Source: Bacillota bacterium
Lineage (GTDB): Bacteria; Eremiobacterota; SpSt-956; JAKJGF01
Direction of reading: 5' to 3'
DNA: 11,785 nucleotides
Assembly: GCA_029555925.1 (NCBI GenBank)
Contig: JAKPQU010000193.1
Location: forward strand, 1-11,785
In this document: positions 1-8,200 of the stretch, in pieces
Position numbering within the stretch: the first letter of the stretch is position 1
Layout: each line of letters starts with the position of its first letter
Made by a program: the position numbers and the translations under genes
The notes under the pieces: model-generated
Database searches by the model: none
Seen by the model: the letters and a program-made list of their open reading frames with translations, nothing else
What the model was told of the DNA's origin: nothing

Positions 1-41
1 TACCCTTTTACCTGTTACGGTACTTAGTGACACGTCACGAT
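1..41. repeat. Short intergenic repeat, left copy of an inverted pair
   Basis: Bases 1-24 match the reverse complement of 11669-11692 at 23 of 24 positions; the shared core includes CTGTTACGGTACT. Homology continues in both copies to a GTCACGAT stretch (34-41 here). This copy also contains the small dyad GTGAC-AC-GTCAC (27-38). Read on the minus strand it contains CGTGACG and CGTAACA, so it is a degenerate member of the 7-base repeat family seen in the other spacers. The left end may extend beyond the window. No function can be assigned. Confidence 0.7.
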
Positions 42-80
42 TTAATATATTTGAGACCTTTATTTAATTTTCATCCCTTA

Positions 81-89
81 ATTATATCA
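81..89 (-). promoter_or_regulatory. Possible extended -10 promoter reading leftward
   Basis: On the minus strand, bases 89 to 81 read TGATATAAT, a perfect extended -10 (TGn plus TATAAT). It lies just downstream of the korB stop codon. The -35 position holds only a T-rich stretch without a clear match. It would start transcription near base 74 and drive a gene to the left of the window, which would make that gene at least partly independent of korB. This is sequence-pattern evidence only, in AT-rich DNA. Confidence 0.35.
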
Positions 90-111
90 TAAAATCTTAT
101 CGGAAGAAAAA

Positions 112-972
112 TCATTTTCTTGAAGAAATTAAATCATATAATTTTTCTCTGTCACGTATCCTCTTAAAGAGAGGTTCTTCTGAGGTTTTGTAGAGGCCGG
201 TATTTTCTTCAAAGGTTTTCTTTCCCGGATTTATATAAAAAATACCGAGAGGTAGTTTTTCTTTTTCTATTGATCTTTTGAAAGCATCTGCTCTGCTATA
301 AGGATTATAGTCATGTTCAATATAATAAGTCTGTTCCCTGAACCACTTAAAGGTATTTACTTTATTAAAAGTGACACATGGCTGAAACACATCTATCAAG
401 GAAAAACCTTTATGTTTTATAGCTTTTTTAAAGATCTCCTTTGTTTCCTGAAAATCTCCGCAAAAAGCCCTTGCCACAAAAGATACATCAAGGGAGATGG
501 CAATACTGACAGGATTAAACGGTTCGGAACATACTCCGTCTGTCTGCACATTTGTTTTAAATCCGATCTGAGATGTGGGAGAAGCCTGTCCTTTAGTAAG
601 TCCGTAAACCATATTATTATGTACAATAGCGGTTATATCAGGATTTCTTCTTACAGTATGGATGAAATGATTGCCTCCTTCACCGTATATATCTCCATCA
701 CCGCTTTCTACAATTACCGTAAGTGAAGGGTTAACAGCTTTTATGGCAGTTGCTGGAGGAAGGGCTCTTCCATGGAGACCGTTAAACACATGGGATTTTA
801 TAAAATGGGGAGCTTTCGCGGCCTGTCCTATACCAGACACCATCATAAATTCCTCCGGCTTTATATGGAGTTCCGTAAGAGCTTCTTTTAAAATCTTCAA
901 TATGCTGAAATTACCGCAACCAGGACACCAGGTTATTTCTGTATGATCCATATCAAATATATTGTTATTCAT
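112..972 (-). CDS. korB: 2-oxoacid:ferredoxin oxidoreductase, beta subunit (2-oxoglutarate type)
   Basis: Thiamine-diphosphate-binding beta subunit of a 2-oxoacid:ferredoxin oxidoreductase. With an alpha subunit the family converts 2-oxoglutarate plus CoA to succinyl-CoA and CO2, reducing ferredoxin, in the cytoplasm. Counting from the start at 972 (286 residues), visible motifs are WCPGCG (15-20), GDGD (91-94) followed by GGNH (99-102), [12 protein letters not shown] (118-129, the TPP/Mg loop), and QPCVTFN (197-203). Cys16, Cys19 and Cys199 are expected [4Fe-4S] ligands. Length is normal for KorB. An ATG at 978 is in frame, but the GAGGT ribosome site (981-985) is only 2 bases from it and 8 from the ATG at 972, so 972 is preferred. 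The alpha gene normally sits directly upstream, but here the upstream neighbour is a divergent esterase, so korB appears orphaned. A related 2-oxoacid cannot be excluded as substrate. Confidence 0.93.
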   Translation of the reverse strand: MNNNIFDMDHTEITWCPGCGNFSILKILKEALTELHIKPEEFMMVSGIGQAAKAPHFIKSHVFNGLHGRALPPATAIKAVNPSLTVIVESGDGDIYGEGGNHFIHTVRRNPDITAIVHNNMVYGLTKGQASPTSQIGFKTNVQTDGVCSEPFNPVSIAISLDVSFVARAFCGDFQETKEIFKKAIKHKGFSLIDVFQPCVTFNKVNTFKWFREQTYYIEHDYNPYSRADAFKRSIEKEKLPLGIFYINPGKKTFEENTGLYKTSEEPLFKRIRDREKLYDLISSRK

Positions 973-980
973 ATTCATTT

Positions 981-985
981 ACCTC
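981..985 (-). promoter_or_regulatory. Ribosome binding site deciding the korB start
   Basis: The minus strand reads GAGGT here. It is 8 bases from the ATG at 972 but only 2 from the ATG at 978, which argues for initiation at 972 and removes two residues (Met-Asn) from the longest reading. Confidence 0.55.
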
Positions 986-995
986 ACAGCACAAT

Positions 996-1024
996 ATTAT
1001 ATGAAAAAATAATAAGAAAAGCAA
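996..1024 (-). promoter_or_regulatory. Probable korB promoter
   Basis: The minus strand has a perfect TATAAT (1001 to 996), 17 bases after TTGCTT (1024 to 1019; 3 of 6 to consensus). Transcription would start near 989, leaving a short leader that contains the GAGGT site. The position fits a sigma-70-type promoter for korB. Confidence 0.5.
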
Positions 1025-1063
1025 TAAGATAAAGGAAATTTAAACTTGTAGAAGAATAACATT

Positions 1064-1099
1064 AAAAGCTTATAACATCTGACATGACTATAAGCTTTT
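1064..1099. repeat. Perfect 11-base inverted repeat in a divergent intergenic region
   Basis: AAAAGCTTATA (1064-1074) and TATAAGCTTTT (1089-1099) are exact reverse complements separated by 14 bases. The dyad lies between two divergent genes, upstream of both, so it is not positioned as a terminator for either. It could be an operator for korB or the esterase, or the edge of the neighbouring repeat element. Confidence 0.6.
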
Positions 1100-1128
1100 C
1101 ACAAAGCGTAGTTAGTTTCATAACTATC

Positions 1129-1200
1129 CATAAATAATGACCTCGTAATGCGTAAAGCGTAATGCGTGATGCGCAGGGATTAAACTATGTATTATTTATG
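1129..1200. repeat. Foldback element with a heptamer array at its centre
   Basis: CATAAATAAT (1129-1138) and ATTATTTATG (1191-1200) form a perfect 10-base inverted repeat enclosing 52 bases. Smaller dyads overlap it: TAGTTA/TAACTA (1109-1114 and 1121-1126), and CTATGTA/TACATAG (1185-1191 and 1211-1217). The centre is the tandem heptamer array at 1144-1178. Sequence to the right (1213-1256) resembles the right flank of the element at 5049-5196, sharing CATAG-AGTTA, TATAAAT and CTGATTG in the same order. The element may therefore be a diverged copy of the same family that runs up to the esterase start. Confidence 0.55.
1144..1178 (+). repeat. Tandem heptamer array (5 units)
   Basis: Five consecutive 7-base units fit the consensus CGTRAYG with drift: CGTAATG, CGTAAAG, CGTAATG, CGTGATG and CGCAGGG. 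The 7-base phase is uninterrupted. It is noncoding and lies between korB and the esterase gene. Confidence 0.75.
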
Positions 1201-1261
1201 CTCATCAATGTACATAGGAGTTACGTATTTTTTCAATATAAATATCATACTGATTGATTAC

Positions 1262-1268
1262 AAAGGAG
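1262..1268 (+). promoter_or_regulatory. Ribosome binding site of the esterase gene
   Basis: AAAGGAG ends 12 bases before the ATG at 1281. The longer in-frame TTG start at 1254 would place this site inside the coding region and has no ribosome site of its own. A TTG at 1272 is only 3 bases away. The ATG at 1281 is therefore favoured, although a 12-base spacing is on the long side. Confidence 0.5.
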
Positions 1269-1280
1269 TTTTTGAATAAC

Positions 1281-2066
1281 ATGATCGAAACCAGAACGTT
1301 CTACTCTGAATATCTTGGTGAAGAGAGAAATATTTATATATATCTTCCTGCAGGGTATGGAGAAGATCCGGATAAGACCTATCCGGTACTTTATATGCAG
1401 GACGGACAGAATATATTCAGCCATCACGGAGAAAACGCAACTAAAATAAAATGGAATCTGGACAAAGCTGCAGACAAGTTAATAAAGAAAGGATTTATCC
1501 AAGAAATTATTATAGTCGGCATTGCCAATTCGGAATGGAGAGATGACGAATATACCCCCACAGAGGATGAGCAGGAAGGCTCAGGGGGCTATGCGGATAT
1601 TTATCTGAAATTTCTTATAGAAGAGGTAAAAGATTATATTGATGAACATTTTGCCGTAAGACCTTTCAGAGAAGATACTGCCATCGGAGGCTCTTCTCTC
1701 GGAGGCCTGCTTTCACTTTATGCTGCCATAGCTTATCCGGAATATTTCGGTAAAGTAGCAGCTATTTCTCCTTCCATATGGTGGGATAATAATATTATTC
1801 TTGATATGGCTGAAGAATGGGACGTTGAGCCGGGAAATATGCAGATATGGGTGGATATGGGACTTTACGAAATAGATGAAGAAGAAATGGAAGCAGGAGA
1901 ACCCCATCCTTTCGAAGGTTCGAGAAATCTCTGTGAAATACTTACAGATAAAGGTTTTATCATGGGGGAAAATCTCCATTATTATGAAGATTACTGGGGA
2001 AGTCATGACGAAATTTCCTGGGGCCGGAGGATGAAAAAAGTTCTCGTTTTTTTGTTCGGTCAATAG
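1281..2066 (+). CDS. Alpha/beta-hydrolase, putative esterase (esterase D / Fes-like family)
   Basis: Cytoplasmic serine hydrolase of the putative esterase family (the PF00756 type, which includes enterochelin esterase and S-formylglutathione hydrolase). The 261-residue protein opens with the usual strands and a YPVLYMQDGQN segment near residue 40, which fits the oxyanion/strand region. The nucleophile elbow is G137-S-S-L-G141, with Ser139 as nucleophile. Asp192 in WVDMG is the likely acid, and His242 in GSHDEISW is the likely catalytic His, giving a complete triad. There is no signal peptide or membrane segment. The substrate is unknown: enterochelin-type genes would be expected nearby for a siderophore esterase and none are seen. 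It is transcribed alone, divergent from korB, and converges on the MBL hydrolase gene. No convincing promoter was found; an upstream repeat element runs close to the start. Confidence 0.85.
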   Translation: MIETRTFYSEYLGEERNIYIYLPAGYGEDPDKTYPVLYMQDGQNIFSHHGENATKIKWNLDKAADKLIKKGFIQEIIIVGIANSEWRDDEYTPTEDEQEGSGGYADIYLKFLIEEVKDYIDEHFAVRPFREDTAIGGSSLGGLLSLYAAIAYPEYFGKVAAISPSIWWDNNIILDMAEEWDVEPGNMQIWVDMGLYEIDEEEMEAGEPHPFEGSRNLCEILTDKGFIMGENLHYYEDYWGSHDEISWGRRMKKVLVFLFGQ

Positions 2067-2069
2067 TTA

Positions 2070-2104
2070 CGTAACGCGTGACGAGTCATGCGTTACGCAT
2101 TACT
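2070..2104. repeat. Heptamer-built hairpin between convergent genes, possible transcription barrier
   Basis: GTAACGCGTGAC (2071-2082) and GTCATGCGTTAC (2085-2096) are inverted copies with one G-T mismatch and a 2-base centre. The same stretch reads as 7-base units: CGTAACG, CGTGACG, AGTCATG, CGTTACG and CATTACT. Here the array turns from forward to reverse orientation, which creates the hairpin. It fills nearly the whole 41-base gap between the esterase stop and the hydrolase stop, the place expected for a two-way terminator. There is no T tract on either side, so it is not a standard intrinsic terminator. Confidence 0.6.
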
Positions 2105-2107
2105 CTC

Positions 2108-2851
2108 CTATCCGTAACGGGTTTCATCCAGTTCATCTGCCGTAGTAAATCGTGCAGGCAGTTGGACAGGTGAGCCGTTATGATCAATCTTGGTTTCTTC
2201 CATAATACGATAAAAATCTGCACCGTAAAAAAGACAGTCACCATGACCGGAAAAGAGCATATGTATATTGTAATCAAGGTGAGATACAATTTCCTCTAAA
2301 TTATTTATAGAAACGAGTTTCTGCCTCACAGGAACCAGACTGTTACAATCTCGAATATCACCTATATTCCAGTCTCCTGTAATCATAGCACCACGGAATA
2401 TTACCATCAGGTCAGAAGGAGAATGTTTTGGAGCATGGACAAGAAAAAGTGGCTCTCCTCCAAGCTCACCTGCCCAGCAGAAGCCGTCAAATACCTCATC
2501 GAAAAGACTGTTATGGCCGTTACCGGTTTTGAAATTTTTTATAAAAAACTGCATATAAGGATCTTTATAAAAAGAACTATGAGCTACAAACCTGGTATGA
2601 GGAAATTCCAGTCGAAAAAATGTGAGAGAATTGGAATGATCCCAGTGAGTATGGGATAAAAAGGCAAATTTTGGGAATATATTAAATTTCTGAAAAAACC
2701 TTTTTGCCTTTTTATATGGCGGTTTTTCCCTCCTTTTAAAAGGAGGCATTTCTACTATCGCACCTTCACCGTTATGATATAAGATCCAGCAGGCGTTCTT
2801 TAATTCTCCATATCTCTTCAGAATTACAAAGCCATCTGCAATCTTTTTCAA
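2108..2851 (-). CDS. MBL-fold metallohydrolase
   Basis: A 247-residue metallo-beta-lactamase-fold hydrolase, predicted cytoplasmic and binding two metal ions. The full ligand set is visible: H67-T-H69-W-D71-H72, His143 (in KHSPSD), Asp160 (in TGDWNIGD) and His203 (in FSGHGD). This is the layout of glyoxalase II-like and related hydrolases rather than of a true beta-lactamase, and no signal peptide is present. The substrate cannot be told. The start is TTG at 2851: an in-frame stop lies upstream and the next Met is residue 36. GGGGAG lies 12 bases before the TTG. The gene has its own good promoter in the gap after the HEAT-repeat gene and converges on the esterase. The last residues run to within 12 bases of the heptamer hairpin. 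A role with the esterase is possible but not shown. Confidence 0.85.
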   Translation of the reverse strand: MKKIADGFVILKRYGELKNACWILYHNGEGAIVEMPPFKRREKPPYKKAKRFFQKFNIFPKFAFLSHTHWDHSNSLTFFRLEFPHTRFVAHSSFYKDPYMQFFIKNFKTGNGHNSLFDEVFDGFCWAGELGGEPLFLVHAPKHSPSDLMVIFRGAMITGDWNIGDIRDCNSLVPVRQKLVSINNLEEIVSHLDYNIHMLFSGHGDCLFYGADFYRIMEETKIDHNGSPVQLPARFTTADELDETRYG

Positions 2852-2886
2852 ATCAAATAACCACTCCCCACTTTTTAGGTACTCTC

Positions 2887-2915
2887 ATCATACCATAGGT
2901 CTCAGAGCTTTTCAA
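2887..2915 (-). promoter_or_regulatory. Promoter of the MBL hydrolase gene
   Basis: The minus strand reads TTGAAA (2915 to 2910), a 17-base spacer, then TATGAT (2892 to 2887). A TG one base upstream of the -10 makes it an extended -10. This is one of the two best promoter matches in the window. It places a start site near 2880 and gives a leader of about 30 bases. The 94-base stretch 2852-2945 holds nothing else visible and lacks the heptamer repeats found in the other spacers. Confidence 0.6.
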
Positions 2916-2945
2916 TAAACCAATAGAACTATATTTATATAAGCC

Positions 2946-5027
2946 TCACGTATCAAGTATTTTTATAGTTCTTAAAAGCTCTCTTCCTTCCTCCTGAAGA
3001 ACCTGTTCTTCTTTACTGAATAAAGCAGTAAGAGAAAAAGAACAAAACTTCTGAAGAACATCTATTACTTTATCTTTCAATTTCCCTTCAAGGGATAATT
3101 TCTGAAGGGCAACCTTTACAGCTTCCCTGACAGAAGGATCTTTATCCTTTAATGTCTTACATAAAGGTTCTATAACTTTTTCACTGTTTAACTTTCCAAG
3201 AGCCCAGCATGCACTGCATTGAACTTTACTGTCTTTATCTCTGAGCATTTCAACAAGATGACTCATGGCTCTGTGGCTTTCTATTCTGCCAAGACCTGTT
3301 ACGGCCTGAACTCTCACTGCGGCATCATTATGTTTCAGGGATTTGATGAGAAATTCATAACTTATTTCACCGCCGTATATAGCCAGAACCTCAAGTGCTT
3401 TCGGACTGAAAGACACATCTTTTTCCACATATTCAATAAGTTGTTCTATTGCTTCAAGCCTGCCGAGAGCTTCTATTGCCCGGTCAAGAACGACATGAGA
3501 AGTGTCTGATAAAAGATTTATTACAGGGTTTATTCCTTCATGTATTTTAAGTATACCCAGTATTTCAGCAGCACTGCCCCTTATTTCTTCATTGGAATGC
3601 TCCAGAGCTTTTATAAGCAAAGAGCTGACTTTCATGGGAGCGGCTGCTGAAAGCAGCTCAAGGCTTTTCTGCCTGGTTTTCGGATTTCCCAGAGCTTCTA
3701 TCAATTCCTGAAAAGCTTCCTGTTTAAAAAGTATTTTCAATCCACTGTTTCTTATGAACCTGTCTTCGTGACCTACAAGTTTTTTTACCGATTTCACAAC
3801 ATCTTCGCCTTTTATACTGCCCAAAACCTCTATGGCAGCCAGGCTGATGGCTTCACGTTTATCATGCAATGATTTAATAAGAATTTGAGTAGGCCTTATC
3901 AGGCGCAGGGCATCTATAATATGTTTTTTAGTTGTCTCATCTCCGTCAGGCAACAGAGCAATCAAAGGTTCCACAGCACGTTTTTCCCTGAGTTTTCCCA
4001 GGGCTATAATGGCACTGGTTCTTACATGTTTATCATCATCTTTTAAAGCTTTCAGCAAAGGTTCTGCTGTTCTGCTATCTTCCACATTACCCATAAATAT
4101 GGCTGCACTGGCTCTAACATCGGAAGGCATAGTTTTATCTTTCAGTATTCTCATGAGAGGTTCTACAGCTTTTGCAGATCCAAGGAAACTTAAAGCACTT
4201 ATTATATTAAAATCTTCTCTGTCATCATCCTTAAGAGCTTCAATAAGTATTTTTTCTGCAAGTTCATTATTATCAAAATCATATAATACTTTTTCTATGT
4301 CTTTTGTATCTTTTAATTGCAAAATCAATGTGCTCTCTTTTTTAAATGCTTTTATTGCATCTGCCACATATTTATCTTCTTCAAACTGTTCAAGTGCTAC
4401 AAGAGCCTCTTCTCTGACTTCACAAGACGGATCCTTTAATGAATCCAGAAGGATCTCTATTGAATCGCCTGCACCGAGTTTCCCCAAGGCTCTTGCACAG
4501 CCTGCCCTGACAGCACTGTCTTTATCCCTGCGTAGCAATGTCGAGAAAACAGGTATAGCCTCAAAAGCCTCCATCTCAGTAAGCATTTCCGCTATTTTAT
4601 CCCGTCCGACAGAATAGTCTGTTTCCAGTGCTTTTATAAGGTATGGTATGGAAGTAGCAGATTTAAAATGTCCGATGGCTTCTATTATTTCAAGCCTTGC
4701 AGGATCGAATTCATTTAATGTCTCGAGTTCTTTACACAGTTCAATTACCGGCTCATTCGTTTCCATTGGTTCCAAAATTGTCTCCTCTTTATATTCCAGT
4801 TTTTTCTTTCTTTCCAGTTCAAGTGCCCTGTCAAAACACTCAATAGAAGCGTCACCTTTTCCCTGTTCTTTGAATACACGCCCTTTATTGAGCCACAATG
4901 TTATCTCCATATCACCTCCTATTTCTATAGCTTCATCAAAACATCTGAGTGCTTCCTCAAATTTACCATCCCCAAGAAGCTTCAGACCTTTATCATTTAG
5001 CTCCCTGGTTTTATGAGCATCCTCCAT
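2946..5027 (-). CDS. TPR and HEAT-repeat scaffold protein
   Basis: A 693-residue all-helical repeat protein with no enzyme motif, signal peptide or membrane segment, so probably a cytoplasmic protein-binding scaffold. Residues 1-76 are two TPR units, with FEEALRCFDEAIEIG and ASIECFDRALELE as their second helices. A charged linker follows to about residue 100. About 16 HEAT / PBS-lyase-like repeats then run to about residue 660, marked by recurring VR-x-x-A-x-x-ALGKL and AVEPL-x-x-L-x-D cores. PBS-lyase HEAT repeats were named from phycobilisome lyases, but this fold is widespread and no lyase function is implied. The ATG at 5027 has AGGAG 8 bases upstream. It lies 186 bases after the giant TPR gene on the same strand and may be co-transcribed with it. 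A weak separate promoter is possible in the gap (TTCAGC, 16 bases, TATACT; 5206 to 5179). Confidence 0.88.
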   Translation of the reverse strand: MEDAHKTRELNDKGLKLLGDGKFEEALRCFDEAIEIGGDMEITLWLNKGRVFKEQGKGDASIECFDRALELERKKKLEYKEETILEPMETNEPVIELCKELETLNEFDPARLEIIEAIGHFKSATSIPYLIKALETDYSVGRDKIAEMLTEMEAFEAIPVFSTLLRRDKDSAVRAGCARALGKLGAGDSIEILLDSLKDPSCEVREEALVALEQFEEDKYVADAIKAFKKESTLILQLKDTKDIEKVLYDFDNNELAEKILIEALKDDDREDFNIISALSFLGSAKAVEPLMRILKDKTMPSDVRASAAIFMGNVEDSRTAEPLLKALKDDDKHVRTSAIIALGKLREKRAVEPLIALLPDGDETTKKHIIDALRLIRPTQILIKSLHDKREAISLAAIEVLGSIKGEDVVKSVKKLVGHEDRFIRNSGLKILFKQEAFQELIEALGNPKTRQKSLELLSAAAPMKVSSLLIKALEHSNEEIRGSAAEILGILKIHEGINPVINLLSDTSHVVLDRAIEALGRLEAIEQLIEYVEKDVSFSPKALEVLAIYGGEISYEFLIKSLKHNDAAVRVQAVTGLGRIESHRAMSHLVEMLRDKDSKVQCSACWALGKLNSEKVIEPLCKTLKDKDPSVREAVKVALQKLSLEGKLKDKVIDVLQKFCSFSLTALFSKEEQVLQEEGRELLRTIKILDT

Positions 5028-5048
5028 TAATATAACTCCTAATTTCCA

Positions 5049-5196
5049 AGCAATCAGGAATCATCAGATAACTTCATAACTGTGATTTATATGAGAAATG
5101 TAACGTGTAAGGCGTGACGCATGACGCCAGGAATATTCTCATTTTTGTTGTAACCATACAGTCATAGAAGTTATCATCAGTATAAATCTGATTGCT
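5049..5196. repeat. Nested foldback (MITE-like) element between the two scaffold genes
   Basis: Inverted arms nest around a common centre: AGCAATCAG (5049-5057) with CTGATTGCT (5188-5196); GATAACTT (5067-5074) with AAGTTATC (5168-5175); CATAACTGT (5075-5083) with the imperfect ACAGTCATAG (5158-5167); and ATGAGAA (5091-5097) with TTCTCAT (5136-5142). The centre is the heptamer array at 5099-5126. There is no open reading frame and no obvious target-site duplication. The right half resembles 1213-1256, so the two are probably related copies. As RNA it would form a long imperfect hairpin between the two scaffold genes. Confidence 0.65.
5099..5126 (+). repeat. Tandem heptamer array (4 units)
   Basis: Four adjacent 7-base units: TGTAACG, TGTAAGG, CGTGACG and CATGACG. 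They are followed by CCAGGAA, which parallels the CGCAGGG that ends the array at 1144-1178. The array lies at the centre of the foldback element at 5049-5196. Confidence 0.7.
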
Positions 5197-5213
5197 AAAA
5201 GCTGAATGCTATT

Positions 5214-8200
5214 TCAAAGTTTTTTCAATCTTCTTGCAGGCATACCTTTGGATGAACCGGAAGAGAGTGATGTTTTCTTCTTCAATGTAAATTTTTTTGC
5301 TCCTGCAGGTTCCTCCGTTTCCTGTTCTTCTTCTCTCTGTTCAGGTTCTCCTCCAAACTTCATGCCTGCAAATTTTGCTTTAAGTAGCGACCGTTTCGAA
5401 TCAGTTTCGGAGAGAGCAGAGAGCTCGCTTCTATCGGGCGGTTTTATAATATCTTCATCTCTGTCAGTCATGGGAGAAAACTTCGGAGGTAAAGAAAGAC
5501 GGTCAGAAGGCACTTTTTGTACAGTTTTATCATGGACATCCAGTATTCCATCTTCTTCTGAAGAAGAATCGGAAAAATCTATTTCAATGCCTTCAAAACT
5601 TATAATTTTCAGTTCTTCATCTTCCTGTCCATGAGCTTCTTCTAAAGGAGCCTCTTCCTGCGGCGGTTCATCTTCATGTTCAAAAGAAAGGCCGCCGCCT
5701 GTCATATCAAAGCTTATAATCTTCAGCTCTTCATCTTCCGAAGAAACTTCCTGCGGTGGTTCTTCTTCTGGTTCAAATTGTAACTGCTGTTCCAGTTGAG
5801 GAGAAAATTCATGTGTTTCATACCTTACCTCATCCTCGAATGGCGCAATTTCAAGTTCCACCTCTGGGAGAGCCGGTTCTTCCTGAGCTACAGTTCTTTC
5901 TTCAGGTATTTCTTCTCTTTCTATATAAGCCTGTCTTGTCATTCTTTCAAGGAAATCCTGTACCTTATCCTTATCTTTATCTTTTTCCTGAGGTACTTTT
6001 TCAGCTACCACTTCTGTAACAAGTTTTGCTTCCTCTCTTTTATTTAACACAAGGAGAATCTCTGTTAATTTACACCTTATCAGTTCATTTTCTCTATCAA
6101 TATCTCTTGCTTTTGTATATACCTTCTCTGCTTCCTCATATTTTTTGAGCCATCTGTAAAGATCTCCCAATGCAACAAGATATTCAACATTTACAGGAGA
6201 AGCCTCTATGGCTTTATCATAGTTATCTTCTGCTTCTTCATATTTTCTCTCCATCTGATATATCTGACCTGTCTGATAATATGCTTCATGATTGAGAGGG
6301 TCAAGCTCCAGGGTTCTGGAGAAACATTTCATGGCATTTTCATAATCACCTGTTTTCATATAAACAATGCCGGTACCTTTTAAAACAGAAGGATTATCAG
6401 GAGAGATATCCATTGCTTCCTTGAATTTATTTATAGCCAGCTCATATTCTCCCACTGCTGAAAAAGAAGTGGCAAGACCTATAATTGCATCTATAGAATC
6501 AGGTGCACTTTCAAGGGTCTGATCGAAAATCTCCATTGCTTTTCCATATTCCTGCATATCCATATAGATTTTACCTAGATTGGTCATGGACTCAAGACTG
6601 GAGAAACCAAGTGCTGCAGCTTTTTCATAACATGAAGAAGCATCTTCATGCCTTCCTGTCGCGCTATAAACCAGTCCAAGTCCCATATAGGACGTTGCAA
6701 GATTGGGGGAAAGTTCCTGGGCATTATAAAAATTATCCATAGCCATATCGTAATTTCCCTGTTTCAAATATACCTGACCTATATTGTTAAGTGCTATGGC
6801 TTCGGAAGGATTGCATTCAATGGCACGCTGAAAATATTCTATACCCTCATTATATTGTCCCGATTTTACCGAGATAATACCTGAGGCTATATAAAGAGCA
6901 GGCAGATTGGGATCTATCTGAGAAACTTTCTCCAGGATCTCACTTGCTCTGGAGAAATCACCCTGTTCTACATATACATTTGCCATATTGGTATTTAATA
7001 CCGGTTCATGAGGATCTATGGTAAGGGCATAAGAATAATACTCCAGGGCTTTCTCGTAATTTTTATGGAGAGCATAAATATTGCCGAGTCCTATATAGGC
7101 AGAAAGTAGCTGGGGATCGATACTTAGACCCTGTTCGAAATAGCCGATAGCTTTATCGTAATCCCTCAATTCCGTAAATACATTTCCAAGGCCGCTGTAA
7201 GCAGCGGTAAAATTACTGTCTATCTCCAGAGACGTTTCATAACATGTTACTGCTTTATCAATCTCTTTCAGTTCAAGATAGGTATTACCGAGTCCATAAT
7301 GGAACAGAGGATCTCCGTTATCCAGTTCAATAGCTCTATAGTAATTATTAAAGGCATTTTCATATTCTTTAATATGCCAGTATACGGTACCTATACCGCT
7401 GTAAGCATTTGCCAGGTTCGGATCATATTCTATGGCCTGCATATAATACTCTATGGCTCTCGCATAATCCTTTAACTCAAAGTAAATATTACCGAGACTG
7501 TAGCATGGATAGGATACATTTATTCCTTCTTCTATGGCATGTTCATAGCTGGTAATAGCTTTCTCATAATCACCGAGACGATAGTTGGCATTCCCCATTT
7601 CATAATGGTTAGGAGATGCGCTGTTATCAGGTAATTCCAATATACGTTGATAATTTTCTATAGATTTTTCATATTTATTTACAAGGAGATCTTCTATTTT
7701 TTCTGCCAGTTCTTTTCTGGCAACATCCTGAGTTTCCGGTATTTTCTGTGTAATTTTTCTCTTTTCTCCTGACAGTGCGGGTAGCACAACATCTTCTTTA
7801 TCTTCATCTGAAACAATTATCAGATCCTGATAGTAAGATGCCAGCTTGGAATCCAGTTCTATAGCCGTATCATAACATTCAAGAGATTTATCAAATTCCT
7901 GCAGATTTGAATATATACCGCCGAGGGCATAATGGGAAGGTGCAAAATTAGGATCACACTCTATGGCCTTCTGGTAGCTGTCTTTTGCCTTTTCATAATC
8001 GCCTATACCGGAATAAAGATTGCCAAGGGTAAAATGGAAAAGAGCATTATCGGGGTCAATCGAAATAGCTGACTGGAAACATTTCAGCCCGTTCTGAAAA
8101 TCAACTTTTTCTATATAAACACTGCCCAGGCTGTGATAAATAACAGGATCATTCGGTTCCAGTTCCAGTGCTCTGTTAAAATATTGAATCGCTTTTTCAA

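Noticed and set aside
313..726. An open frame antisense to korB
   Set aside because: It fully overlaps a gene with all expected KorB motifs. The translated product has no recognisable features.
1064..1099. The AAAAGCTTATA hairpin as an intrinsic terminator
   Set aside because: It lies upstream of both flanking genes, which are transcribed away from it. It is AT-rich and has no T tract, so it is more likely an operator or repeat.
2108..2851. A beta-lactamase resistance gene
   Set aside because: It has the metal-binding fold, but it lacks a signal peptide and any feature specific to true metallo-beta-lactamases. The fold is used by many unrelated hydrolases.
4009..4617. A long open frame antisense to the HEAT-repeat gene
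   Set aside because: The predicted protein is Ser/Ala/Leu-rich low-complexity sequence with no family resemblance. It mirrors the repeat codons of a clearly real gene on the opposite strand and has no ribosome site.
2946..5027. A phycobilisome lyase
   Set aside because: The HEAT repeats are of the type named after PBS lyases, but the protein has TPR units at its start and about 16 HEAT units. There are no phycobiliprotein genes nearby. It is a generic scaffold fold.
5206..5634. An open frame antisense to the tail of the giant TPR gene
   Set aside because: It is Ser-rich because it reads the complement of the Glu/Asp-rich tail. The tail is in frame with 32 convincing TPR units, so the opposite frame is a shadow.
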